From positions 1-32,380 of the forward strand of contig DVKQ01000046.1 in assembly GCA_018715925.1 (NCBI GenBank): DNA of 32,380 nt. Direction: 5' to 3'. Below are positions 25,570 through 32,380 of the stretch, piece by piece (position 1 is the stretch's first letter; the number at the start of each line of letters is the position of its first letter). The translations under genes were made by a program, and so were the position numbers. The notes under the pieces are model-generated. The model had not been told where the DNA came from. It searched no databases and saw only the letters and a list, made by a program, of their open reading frames with translations. This DNA is from Candidatus Onthousia faecipullorum. Its GTDB lineage: Bacteria; Bacillota_I; Bacilli_A; RF39; UBA660.

Positions 25570-25974
25570 ATGTTTAGATATTATAAAGTCCCGGTTTATG
25601 AGTTACAAGAAGATTTAGTAAGTTATAATCAGTTGGATTATATTGTTGTAACACCATACCATCTATTTGCAAAAGAGCTTTTAACAGGTTATTTTAGTAT
25701 AGAGATTTTAACTAAAGAAATGGTAAATGGTAATAGATTAAAGTTAATTAGGGGAAATACTTTAGAGACTAAGAAACAAAATAGGGGGGTAGCATTATTT
25801 ACATTTAAAGAAGAGTTTATTCCTAAGAATTTAGTAACTAAGCAGTTTTTAGATTATTATGTAGATAATTTTGATAATTCAAAGTTTAATAATATCTACA
25901 AGAATATAGATAATAAGAAATTAAGAAATATTGGTTGTAAGATAAGAAGTTTAAAAAATAGTAAAAGGGGTTAA
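25570..25974 (+). CDS. Unknown protein, YYxVPVY pair member 1
   Basis: A 134-residue protein I do not recognise. It begins MFRYYKVPVYELQEDL and continues with a small alpha/beta-looking domain (VVTPYHLFAKELLTG, IEILTKEMVNG), ending in a basic tail (KLRNIGCKIRSLKNSKRG). There is no signal peptide or membrane helix. It starts six bases after trhP2 and is followed ten bases later by another gene that opens the same way, so the pair may descend from a duplication. A link to tRNA modification is only suggested by position. Confidence 0.65.
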   Translation: MFRYYKVPVYELQEDLVSYNQLDYIVVTPYHLFAKELLTGYFSIEILTKEMVNGNRLKLIRGNTLETKKQNRGVALFTFKEEFIPKNLVTKQFLDYYVDNFDNSKFNNIYKNIDNKKLRNIGCKIRSLKNSKRG

Positions 25975-25984
25975 AGAAGTAGTT

Positions 25985-26359
25985 ATGGATAGTAAAGAAT
26001 ATTATATGGTTCCAGTTTATGTTATGCTTGCAGAAGATTTTGGTTGTGGGGAGATTGAATTTGAGCTTTTAGATAAAATAATAGTATCTAAAACTAAAAA
26101 TGGTTATGAAGAATTAGATGGCTTTAATAATTTTGTTGTTTTAAAATCTGAAAGAGATGATAATAAAATATTAAATATTGTTAATTATGATGAATGTTTG
26201 TACTTAAATGAGGATGATATTAAGGAAAAAAATAAAGTAGAAATTAATTATAGCTTTAATAGAGATAATTATATTAAAGATAATTTTGATAATTTTGTTA
26301 AGATGAAAAGAGAAATAGTTAAGACTAAAAAAAAACTATTAAGGGAAGAAGTGATTTAA
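25985..26359 (+). CDS. Unknown protein, YYxVPVY pair member 2
   Basis: A 124-residue protein I do not recognise. It begins MDSKEYYMVPVYVMLAEDF, sharing YYxVPVY and the following acidic stretch with its upstream neighbour. An acidic beta-rich domain follows, then a charged, probably helical C-terminus (NFVKMKREIVKTKKKLLREEVI). It is cytosolic by appearance. Its stop overlaps the ATG of the next gene by one base, so the two are translationally coupled. Confidence 0.65.
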   Translation: MDSKEYYMVPVYVMLAEDFGCGEIEFELLDKIIVSKTKNGYEELDGFNNFVVLKSERDDNKILNIVNYDECLYLNEDDIKEKNKVEINYSFNRDNYIKDNFDNFVKMKREIVKTKKKLLREEVI

Positions 26360-27483
26360 TGGATAATTTTGAGAGTGCTAAAGAGAACTTTTTAAGGAAA
26401 GAAAAAGATTTAAGCCCTTATGCTACTAAAAGTAGTGATGCTATTAGATTTAAAGAGGAAAATGAAGATATTAGACCTCCATTTTTTCATGATATAGATA
26501 GAATAATACATTCTTTATCTTATACAAGATACTTAAATAAGACGCAAGTATATACCTTAAATTCTAATGACCATGTCAGTAGAAGAATTACTCATGTCCA
26601 GTTGGTTAGTAAAATTGCAAGGACTATTGGTAGAGCCTTAAACTTAAATGAAGACTTAATAGAAGCGATTGCCTTAGGCCATGATATAGGGCATACACCT
26701 TTAGGACATACTGGTGAAGCGATACTTAATAGATTATCGCTTAAAGAGTTAGGAGAGTATTTCGCTCATAATATCCAAGGGGTTAGATATTATATGTATG
26801 TATCTAAAGACGGTAGAGGCCTTAATTTAACACTTCAAACATTAGATGGTATTATGACGCATAATGGAGAGATGTTAAGTCCTATATATGAACCAATGAA
26901 GAAGGATAAGGATGAGTTTTTATCCGAATATAATGAAAGTTATAAAGACTTAGAGAAATCTAAAAAGTATCGTCCTATGACATTAGAAGGTTGTGTAGTT
27001 AGAATTAGTGATATTATAGGGTATATTGGTAGAGACATAGAAGATGCTATTATGATAGATAGATTTAAAAGAAATGATATACCAGAAAGTATTAGAAATG
27101 TATTAGGTGATAATAATAGAGATATTGTTAATACTATTGTCTTAGATATTATTAATGAAAGTATAGATAAACCTTATATTAAGATGAGTGATAGAGTCTA
27201 TAAGGCTTTATTTGCTTTAAAGAAATTTAATAATGATAATATTTATAAATATTCTATGACTAAAGAAGAATTAGATTATTATGAGACTGGTATTAATAAA
27301 CTATATAATATCTATTTAGATGATATTAAATCTAATAATAAAGAGAGTATTATTTATAAGATATTTTTAAATCATCAAGATAAAAACTATCTAGAATCTA
27401 CTAATATTAAAAGATGGGTGATAGACTTTATCGCTGGTATGACTGATGACTTTTTAATAAGAGAGATTAAAAATCATGAGTAG
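26359..27483 (+). CDS. dGTPase-like HD-domain phosphohydrolase
   Basis: Deoxynucleoside triphosphate triphosphohydrolase family. RFKEENEDIRPPFFHDIDRIIHS and RYLNKTQVYTL are the family's N-terminal block. ITHVQLVSKIARTIGRAL gives the first metal His (about 79). His108-Asp109 lie in LGHDIGHTPLGHTGE, the HD metal site. RISDIIGYIGRDIEDAI carries the later Asp. Known members release triphosphate from dGTP or other dNTPs. Length 374 fits the short Dgt-like branch. It overlaps the preceding gene by one base and folD by eight, so it is mid-operon. Confidence 0.88.
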   Translation: MDNFESAKENFLRKEKDLSPYATKSSDAIRFKEENEDIRPPFFHDIDRIIHSLSYTRYLNKTQVYTLNSNDHVSRRITHVQLVSKIARTIGRALNLNEDLIEAIALGHDIGHTPLGHTGEAILNRLSLKELGEYFAHNIQGVRYYMYVSKDGRGLNLTLQTLDGIMTHNGEMLSPIYEPMKKDKDEFLSEYNESYKDLEKSKKYRPMTLEGCVVRISDIIGYIGRDIEDAIMIDRFKRNDIPESIRNVLGDNNRDIVNTIVLDIINESIDKPYIKMSDRVYKALFALKKFNNDNIYKYSMTKEELDYYETGINKLYNIYLDDIKSNNKESIIYKIFLNHQDKNYLESTNIKRWVIDFIAGMTDDFLIREIKNHE

Positions 27484-28249
27484 AGTGTTAGATTCTAGTA
27501 CTTTAGTTAGTGTTATACTTACTAAAGTAAAGAAAAGTCTTAAGAAAAATAAACCTTTTCTTGCAATCATAACCTTTAAAGAATCTAAATATAGTGAGTT
27601 ACTAATAGATAAGTGTCTTGATTTTGATATATATTTTAAACATTATAAATTAGATAATCCTAATACAAGAGAAGTGACTTCTTTAATAGATAAATTAAAT
27701 AAAGATAATATGATAACTGGTATTTTATTAGTAGAACCTCTTCCTAAAAGTATTGACAAATACTCTTGTTATGAAGCGATAGACATAAATAAAGATATAG
27801 ATGGAGTTAATCCTATTAATCAGTATAATTTATCTATAAATAGAACTAATATAGTTAATTCTACTGTTCTTGCGGTTATTAGACTATTAGAGTTTTATAA
27901 TATTTCTTTAAGTGGTAAAAATGTTACTATTATAGGTAGAAGTTATAATATTTCTAGACCTCTTGTAAGTTCTTTAATAAATTTAAACTCTACTGTTACA
28001 ATGTGTCACTCTAAGACTAGAGATTTAGTTAGTATCCTTAAAAATAGTGATATTGTGATAAGTGTAACTGGTGTTAATAATTTATTTAAAAGTAGTGATT
28101 TAAAAGATGGTAGTACTATTATAGATATAGGACTAGGAGATGTCTTAATAGATAGTGATAATATTAGTTACACACCTAAGACTAAAGGGATAGGTCCTCT
28201 ATCTATTGCCTTTCTATTAGAAAACTTAGTTACTACTTGTAAAAAGTAA
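27476..28249 (+). CDS. FolD homologue with altered active site
   Basis: Matches the methylene-THF dehydrogenase/cyclohydrolase fold: GILLVEPLP (82-90), NKDIDGVNP (105-113), GRSYNISRPLVSSL (NADP-binding loop), VTMCHSKT and IDIGLGDV. Two key catalytic positions differ. The usual Tyr-x3-Lys is Tyr39 with Leu43 in place of the catalytic Lys, and the Gln of GILVQLPLP is Val86. The Asp of the KDxDG motif is kept. The usual PGGVGP loop is TKGIGP. At 257 residues it is shorter than FolD (about 285). It may be a catalytically weak or retargeted paralogue. It is last in the operon and overlaps the HD gene. Confidence 0.8.
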   Translation: MSRVLDSSTLVSVILTKVKKSLKKNKPFLAIITFKESKYSELLIDKCLDFDIYFKHYKLDNPNTREVTSLIDKLNKDNMITGILLVEPLPKSIDKYSCYEAIDINKDIDGVNPINQYNLSINRTNIVNSTVLAVIRLLEFYNISLSGKNVTIIGRSYNISRPLVSSLINLNSTVTMCHSKTRDLVSILKNSDIVISVTGVNNLFKSSDLKDGSTIIDIGLGDVLIDSDNISYTPKTKGIGPLSIAFLLENLVTTCKK

Positions 28250-28265
28250 AAATAAAAAATATAAT
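28237..28265 (+). promoter_or_regulatory. Putative promoter of the superoxide reductase gene
   Basis: TTGTAA (28237-28242), 17 bases, TATAAT (28260-28265). It starts inside the end of the FolD gene. Confidence 0.6.
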
Positions 28266-28289
28266 AAATATGGAAAGAAGGTATGATTA

Positions 28290-28661
28290 ATGAAAATTTA
28301 TGTGTGTAAAAAATGTGGAAATGTTATATTAAAATTAGAAGATAAAAGTGAAGCTTTAGTATGTTGTGGAGAGAAAATGGAACTGGTTGAAGCTAACACA
28401 GTAGATGCTGCAACTGAAAAGCATTTACCAGTATATGAGATTAAAGATGGTATAATTAATATCAAAGTAGGAGAGGTAGAACATCCTATGACTGATGAGC
28501 ATTATATTTCTTTTATAATTCTTGCAAGTGATGATAATTATATGATTAAAAAGTTAAAAGCAAAAGATAAACCAGAAGCAAGTTTTCCTTATAGTAGTGA
28601 ATATAATAAAATCTATGCTTATTGTAATTTACATAGTCTTTGGCTTACTGAAATTAAATAA
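28290..28661 (+). CDS. Desulfoferrodoxin / superoxide reductase
   Basis: Reduces superoxide to peroxide without making oxygen, an anaerobe's defence. The N-terminal desulforedoxin centre has Cys6, Cys9, Cys25 and Cys26 for a rubredoxin-like iron. The catalytic iron ligands are His45 (EKHLP, with Glu43-Lys44), His65 (VEHPM), His71 (DEHY), and Cys112 and His115 (YCNLH). All are present, so it should be a full two-iron enzyme. Length 123 is normal. AGAAGG precedes the ATG. It is likely transcribed from its own promoter. Confidence 0.93.
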   Translation: MKIYVCKKCGNVILKLEDKSEALVCCGEKMELVEANTVDAATEKHLPVYEIKDGIINIKVGEVEHPMTDEHYISFIILASDDNYMIKKLKAKDKPEASFPYSSEYNKIYAYCNLHSLWLTEIK

Positions 28662-28729
28662 AGAAAGAATTATATAGAATCTAGAAAACGATATATACTA
28701 TGAAAAAACATCTATAATCTCTATATAAT

Positions 28730-28763
28730 AAAGACATCTAACTTTTTTAAATTAGATGTCTTT
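28730..28763 (+). terminator. Terminator after superoxide reductase
   Basis: AAAGACATCTAA (28730-28741) pairs perfectly with TTAGATGTCTTT (28752-28763). Confidence 0.88.
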
Positions 28764-28830
28764 TAAATTCTTAGTATCATTTTAAGATGTAAAGCATACT
28801 ATATCTAGTAGTGATTTCTAAAAAAAATAC

Positions 28831-28891
28831 TTGCTATTTTGCTAAAATTATGCTAAAATTTTACTCGTATTATGGTTAGGGAGACCTAGCC
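28831..28891 (+). promoter_or_regulatory. greA promoter and leader hairpin
   Basis: TTGCTA (28831-28836), 17 bases, TAAAAT (28854-28859), with an extended TG. The leader then holds a hairpin, GGTTAGG (28874-28880) with CCTAGCC (28885-28891) around GAGA, a GNRA-type tetraloop. It lacks a T tract, so it is not a plain terminator. Confidence 0.65.
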
Positions 28892-28919
28892 TATTATTAT
28901 TAATTTTGAGGTGATTATA

Positions 28920-29393
28920 ATGGGAAACAAAAAAACAGTTTATTTAACAGAAGAAGGACTTAATGATTTAAAAAATGAGTTAAGTGAATTAATAAATGAA
29001 AAAAGACCTGCTAATATACAGGCAATTAAAGAAGCTCGTAGTTTAGGAGATTTATCTGAAAATGCTGACTATGATGCTGCTAAAAATGAACAAGCACAAA
29101 TTGAAGGTAGAATTAAGACTATTGAGAAAATGCTTGAAAATGTAGAGATTATCAAAGATATACCTAAAGATGTAGTAGGTCTTGGTAGTACAGTTTCTAT
29201 TAAGTATGTAGATGATGAAGATGATACTGATGAATATAAAATTGTAGGTAGCCAAGAAGCAAATCCTTTTGAAGGTAGAATCTCTAATGAAAGTCCTATC
29301 GCTAAAGCCCTACTTAATCATAAAGTAGGAGATATTATTACAGTAGAAAGTCCTAATGGAAGTTATGAAGTTGAAATAACTGAAATAAAATAG
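28920..29393 (+). CDS. greA: Transcription elongation factor GreA
   Basis: Binds the RNA polymerase secondary channel and triggers cleavage of backtracked RNA. The N-terminal coiled coil starts VYLTEEGLNDLKNELSEL. ARSLGDLSENADYDAAKNEQ is the tip, with the acidic Asp and Glu that act at the active site. The C-terminal FKBP-like domain ends SPIAKALLNHKVGDIITVESPNGSYEVEI. Length 157 is standard. GAGGTG at 28908-28913 sets ATG 28920. Confidence 0.96.
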   Translation: MGNKKTVYLTEEGLNDLKNELSELINEKRPANIQAIKEARSLGDLSENADYDAAKNEQAQIEGRIKTIEKMLENVEIIKDIPKDVVGLGSTVSIKYVDDEDDTDEYKIVGSQEANPFEGRISNESPIAKALLNHKVGDIITVESPNGSYEVEITEIK

Positions 29394-29409
29394 TCCATAG
29401 GACTTTTTC
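29392..29409 (+). terminator. Terminator after greA
   Basis: AGTCC (29392-29396) pairs with GGACT (29400-29404), followed by TTTTCT. The stem overlaps the greA stop codon. It is short, so strength is uncertain. Confidence 0.6.
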
Positions 29410-29429
29410 TATTATTAGATAAGTAGTTC

Positions 29430-29588
29430 TTATCTTCTATAATATGGTGGATACATAGGATATAATGGATATATTGGATAATAAAAGTTAGGTCTATTAT
29501 TATAGCCAATACCATATCCTATAACACCACCAATTATTAAAGGAATAAAACCGTTTCTATTATTATTTTGGTAAGGTCTATTGTACAT
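29430..29588 (-). CDS. 52-residue Gly/Tyr/Pro-rich small membrane-like protein
   Basis: A short reading frame on the minus strand with AAGGAGG eight bases before its ATG (29588), a stronger ribosome site than most genes here. Residues 1-14 are polar (NRPYQNNNRNG). Residues 15-28 form a hydrophobic Gly-spaced helix (FIPLIIGGVIGYGIGY). The end is rich in Tyr and Pro (PIYPLYPMYPPYYRR). A hairpin (AGATAAG/CTTATCT, 29417-29435) overlaps its stop. It resembles glycine-zipper or spore-coat-like peptides, but I cannot assign it. It lies alone between greA and a divergent gene. Confidence 0.68.
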   Translation of the reverse strand: MYNRPYQNNNRNGFIPLIIGGVIGYGIGYNNRPNFYYPIYPLYPMYPPYYRR

Positions 29589-29669
29589 GACTTTTTCCTC
29601 CTTTATTTGTAGTTTATGTCTACTGTTACAATGAGAGAGTTTTTCTGCCTAAAATTTGTAAACTATTAT

Positions 29670-29697
29670 TTGCAAAAGGTTAAGTTTGTGTTACAAT
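29670..29697 (+). promoter_or_regulatory. Promoter of the thioredoxin-like gene
   Basis: TTGCAA (29670-29675), 16 bases, TACAAT (29692-29697). The rest of 29589-29721 holds only the minus-strand gene's leader. Confidence 0.6.
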
Positions 29698-29721
29698 TAA
29701 CTTAAGTTAGAGGTGAAGATA

Positions 29722-30225
29722 ATGAAAAGTAAAAAGAAACAAAAACAGAATTATGTAATTTTAGTAGTTATATATGTAGTAGTAATAGTTTTAGTGTTGT
29801 ACTTAGCTAGTATTTATAATAGTTGTAAATCATATCAGAAAGAAATACCTGTATTAAAAGATGTTGTTCTTGAAATTAATCCTAGTGAGGTAGAGCATTA
29901 TTTAACTGAGAATCCATCACCAATTTTATATTTATGTACTGCTAGTGATGATGATTGTAGAGAATTTGAAGAGGCTATGAAGTCACCTTTAGAAAAGAAT
30001 AATTATGAAGATTTAGTTTATGTTAATTTAGAAGATATTGAAGATAAAATGACTTTTGTAAATGATTTACTTGCTGGAACTGATTATTCTATTGATAGGG
30101 TACCTTGTTTAATTAAATTTACTGATGGTATTGCAACAGATATTGAAGATGGACTTAATGGTGCAGTTTTGACTAGAGATGAAGCTTTAAACTTTTTAGA
30201 TGCTAATGATAGGACAGAAGAGTAG
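29722..30225 (+). CDS. Membrane-anchored thioredoxin-fold protein
   Basis: A basic start and one membrane helix (about residues 11-30) place the rest outside. The domain reads SPILYLCTASDDDCREFEEAM, then VYVNLEDI and VPCLIKFTDG, which fits a thioredoxin fold with a cis-Pro in VPC. The usual CxxC is replaced by Cys-x6-Cys, so normal disulfide chemistry is doubtful; a further Cys sits after the cis-Pro. The end is TRDEALNFLDAN. ATG 29722 is chosen over GTG 29713, because AGAGGTGA is its ribosome site. It ends just before trmL. Confidence 0.65.
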   Translation: MKSKKKQKQNYVILVVIYVVVIVLVLYLASIYNSCKSYQKEIPVLKDVVLEINPSEVEHYLTENPSPILYLCTASDDDCREFEEAMKSPLEKNNYEDLVYVNLEDIEDKMTFVNDLLAGTDYSIDRVPCLIKFTDGIATDIEDGLNGAVLTRDEALNFLDANDRTEE

Positions 30226-30235
30226 TGGAGTTGTT

Positions 30236-30757
30236 ATGAATCATATTGTCTTGTTTGAACCTGAAATACCACAAAATACAGGTAATATTATGAGAACTTG
30301 TGTGGCAACTAATACAAAATTACACCTAATTAAGCCATTAGGTTTTTCTTTAGATGAGGCACATTTAAAAAGAAGTGCTGTTAACTATATAGATAAATTA
30401 GACTATGAAGTCTATGAGAACTTTGATGATTTTAAATCTAAAAATAAAGGAATTTACTATTATTTGACTAGATATGGAAGGAGGTCACATACTAGTTTTG
30501 ATTATAGTAATAAAGATAATTTAGATTTATATTTTATCTTTGGAAAAGAATCTACTGGTATTCCTAAAAAAATATTAAAAAATGATCTATCTCATTGTCT
30601 TAGAATACCTATGACATCTAATGTTAGAGCTTTAAATGTATCTAATAGTGTGGCTATTGTTATATATGAAGTATTAAGACAACAGAATTTTAATGATTTA
30701 CTTAGAGAAGAACCTGATGATGATAATCATAAAGGAAAAGATTATTTAGAAAGATAA
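30236..30757 (+). CDS. trmL: tRNA (cytidine/uridine-34 2'-O)-methyltransferase TrmL
   Basis: SPOUT-class enzyme that methylates the ribose at wobble position 34 of tRNA-Leu isoacceptors. HIVLFEPEIPQNTGNIMRTC is the N-terminal signature. LYFIFGKESTGIP and LRIPMTSNVRALNVSNSVAI form the knotted AdoMet site. Length 173 is slightly above E. coli TrmL. ATG 30236 has GGAG six bases upstream; the longer in-frame start at 30200 lies within the previous gene. Confidence 0.93.
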   Translation: MNHIVLFEPEIPQNTGNIMRTCVATNTKLHLIKPLGFSLDEAHLKRSAVNYIDKLDYEVYENFDDFKSKNKGIYYYLTRYGRRSHTSFDYSNKDNLDLYFIFGKESTGIPKKILKNDLSHCLRIPMTSNVRALNVSNSVAIVIYEVLRQQNFNDLLREEPDDDNHKGKDYLER

Positions 30758-30763
30758 TAAAAA

Positions 30764-30787
30764 ATAATCACCTTAATAGGCGATTAT
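30764..30787. terminator. Bidirectional terminator, trmL / rpmB
   Basis: ATAATCACC (30764-30772) pairs with GGCGATTAT (30779-30787) with one mismatch. T-rich tracts follow on both strands. Confidence 0.75.
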
Positions 30788-30796
30788 CTTTTTCTT

Positions 30797-30979
30797 TTAT
30801 GCAGCTTGTTTATCTTGTTTTCTTAAACTTCTTATTTCTCTTGCACTCATTCTAATTTTTGTTCCATCTTCAAGTCTTATTACTTGTAAATTTGGTTTTT
30901 GTTGTTTTTTAGTAGCATTTAAAGCATACGATCTACTATTTCCAGTTAAAGGCTTTTTGCTAGTAACTTTCTTTGCCAT
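30797..30979 (-). CDS. rpmB: 50S ribosomal protein L28
   Basis: A 60-residue basic protein: SKKPLTGNSRSYALNATKKQ, QKPNLQVIRL, KIRMSAREIRSLRK, all L28 landmarks. It is the Cys-free form: the zinc Cys residues of some L28 proteins are missing. AGGAGG precedes the ATG. Single-gene unit with its own promoter and terminator. Confidence 0.95.
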   Translation of the reverse strand: MAKKVTSKKPLTGNSRSYALNATKKQQKPNLQVIRLEDGTKIRMSAREIRSLRKQDKQAA

Positions 30980-31015
30980 AATAATTCCTCCTTTACTAAA
31001 CGTTTCTGCTTTATA

Positions 31016-31044
31016 ACTTTATCACAAATATAACTTAAAGTCAA
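31016..31044 (-). promoter_or_regulatory. rpmB promoter
   Basis: Minus strand TTGACT (complement of 31039-31044), 17 bases, TAAAGT (complement of 31016-31021). Confidence 0.7.
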
Positions 31045-31063
31045 ATAAAATGTGCAAATTATG

Positions 31064-31092
31064 TTGACTCACATACGTTTGTATGCTATAAA
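31064..31092 (+). promoter_or_regulatory. dnaE promoter with palindrome in spacer
   Basis: TTGACT (31064-31069), 17 bases, TATAAA (31087-31092), with an extended TG. The spacer holds CATAC (31072-31076) and GTATG (31081-31085), an inverted repeat that could be an operator. Confidence 0.7.
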
Positions 31093-31114
31093 AGAAGAGA
31101 GGAGAGTGATTATT

Positions 31115-32380
31115 ATGTATAATATGTTATATGTTAAGAGTAATTACTCTTTACTTTCTAGTCTTTTAACAATAGATGATATTATAGATTATAATATTAA
31201 AAATAATAGAAGTAGTGCCATTATTTGTGATGATAATATGTATGGAGTAATGGAGTTTATTAAGAAATGTAATCTTAAGAATATAAAGCCCGTTGTTGGG
31301 TTAGAAGTTTCTATTAATAACTATAAAATACTATTATATATAAAAAATTATCAAGGATATCTTAATCTAATTAAGATATGTACAAGAGTAAATGATAATA
31401 GTATTACAATAGATGATATTATTAAATATAAAGATAATCTTTTCTTTTTAATACCGTTTAGTAGTTTAAACTTTTACTTAGAATATAAAGATAAAATTAC
31501 TGATATTTATCTTGGCTTTAGTAATAAGAAAGAAGAGAGTGATGCTTTAGTTATTACTAAAGATGTAGTATATTTAAAGCCTTGTTTATATAAAAATAAA
31601 GAAGATAGTGATTACTTAAAATATCTTTATTTAATTAGAGATGGTAAGACTCTTAATGATAATGTTACTTATGATATATTAGATAAAGCAATAGAAGATA
31701 GTGATGTTATTAATGCTTATAGTAATATAGGACTTCTTAATACTTTAAAAATAGTAGATGCTTGTAATTTAGAGTTTCCTAAAGCTAGTTTATTACTTCC
31801 TATATACGAGTGTCCTAAAGGAGTAGATTCATCTATTTATTTAATTTCTCTTGCTAAAGCAGGACTTACTAAGAGACTTAATAATAATATTACTAAAGAT
31901 TATCTTGATAGATTAAGTTATGAACTTGATATCATTAAAAATATGGGTTTTTCTAATTACTTTCTTGTTGTATATGACTTTATTAGATATGCTAAAAAGA
32001 AAGGAATATTAGTAGGACCTGGTAGGGGTAGTGCAGCAGGAAGTTTAGTGGCATACTCTTTAGGTATTACAGAAATAGATCCTTTAAAATATAATTTACT
32101 ATTTGAAAGATTTTTAAATCCAGAACGTAAAACAATGCCTGATATAGATACAGATATACCTGATATATATAGAGATGATATTATTAATTACGTTACTAAT
32201 AAATATGGTAAAAAACGTGTATCTGGTATTGTTACATTTGGTACTCTTGCTGCAAAACAAGTATTAAGAGATACTTCTCGTATATTTAATGTACCTTTAT
32301 ATAAAGTAGATAGATTAACATCTTTTATACCTGTTATGTCTCATAAAAAACTTAATGAATTTTATAAAGAGAATAATAAC
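31115..32380 (+). CDS. dnaE: DNA polymerase III alpha subunit DnaE, 3' truncated
   Basis: The first 422 codons are visible; the gene runs past the window. The N-terminal PHP domain starts LYVKSNYSLLSSLLTIDDI. Its metal motif is lost: HxH is YVK and TDHG is CDDN, so it is likely inactive. The palm has GPGRGSAAGSLVAYSLGI and MPDIDTDIPD, with catalytic Asp345 and Asp347. RVSGIVTFGTLAAKQVLRD follows. This is the DnaE branch, not PolC: there is no exonuclease domain inside PHP and no N-terminal OB part. AGGAGAG at 31100-31106 sets ATG 31115. Confidence 0.93.
   Translation, partial: MYNMLYVKSNYSLLSSLLTIDDIIDYNIKNNRSSAIICDDNMYGVMEFIKKCNLKNIKPVVGLEVSINNYKILLYIKNYQGYLNLIKICTRVNDNSITIDDIIKYKDNLFFLIPFSSLNFYLEYKDKITDIYLGFSNKKEESDALVITKDVVYLKPCLYKNKEDSDYLKYLYLIRDGKTLNDNVTYDILDKAIEDSDVINAYSNIGLLNTLKIVDACNLEFPKASLLLPIYECPKGVDSSIYLISLAKAGLTKRLNNNITKDYLDRLSYELDIIKNMGFSNYFLVVYDFIRYAKKKGILVGPGRGSAAGSLVAYSLGITEIDPLKYNLLFERFLNPERKTMPDIDTDIPDIYRDDIINYVTNKYGKKRVSGIVTFGTLAAKQVLRDTSRIFNVPLYKVDRLTSFIPVMSHKKLNEFYKENNN

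Noticed and set aside
1-32380. Mycoplasma-type code with TGA as Trp
   Set aside because: TGA ends several genes cleanly (2455-2457, 13017-13019), and Trp is encoded by TGG throughout.

Overview
The window is AT-rich bacterial chromosome using the standard code: TGA is a stop, for example at 2455-2457 and 13017-13019. Gene content is that of a low-GC Firmicute of class Bacilli: ylbJ/ylbL, FtsA/FtsZ, a paired U32 tRNA hydroxylase (TrhP1/TrhP2), a UvrX-type polymerase with a YolD protein, GreA, TrmL, a short L28 and DnaE. Superoxide reductase and an L-2-hydroxyacid dehydrogenase suggest an anaerobic fermenter. An uncultured gut Bacilli lineage is plausible, but that is inference from style and gene content. 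Genes have clear Shine-Dalgarno sites and many TTGNNN-N17-TATAAT promoters.

Layout: (1) 1-2457, the tail of a DUF262/DUF1524 nuclease, a hydroxyacid dehydrogenase and a small membrane protein. (2) 2498-5536, a type IV pilus/competence-type ATPase with a long Asn/Gln-rich repeat tail, divergent from two prepilins. (3) 5533-7509, divergent ylbJ and ylbL. (4) 7513-8972, a degenerate 23-bp repeat array running into the promoter of a DUF4143 AAA ATPase. (5) 9004-16072, an envelope block: an LCP protein, then an operon with a dockerin-bearing glucosaminidase, a membrane-anchored cohesin-like protein, a coiled-coil membrane protein and a phosphodiester glycosidase. (6) tRNA-Leu(GAG), followed by decayed accessory genes (16177-18220). 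(7) An SOS-type umuC/yolD pair with a LexA-like box between -35 and -10. (8) ftsA-ftsZ. (9) A long operon: trhP1-like, HAM1-like NTPase, trhP2, two unknown genes sharing a YYxVPVY start, a dGTPase-like HD protein and an aberrant FolD. (10) Superoxide reductase, greA, a 52-residue small protein, a thioredoxin-like anchored protein, trmL, rpmB and the start of dnaE.

How the genes work together: the envelope block looks like one cell-surface module. A secreted peptidoglycan hydrolase carries a dockerin, and the next gene makes a membrane-anchored protein that starts with a cohesin-like domain, so the hydrolase may be docked at the membrane. The features most worth following are this pair, the 23-bp array before the ATPase, the repeat tail on the pilus ATPase, and the FolD homologue lacking its catalytic lysine.
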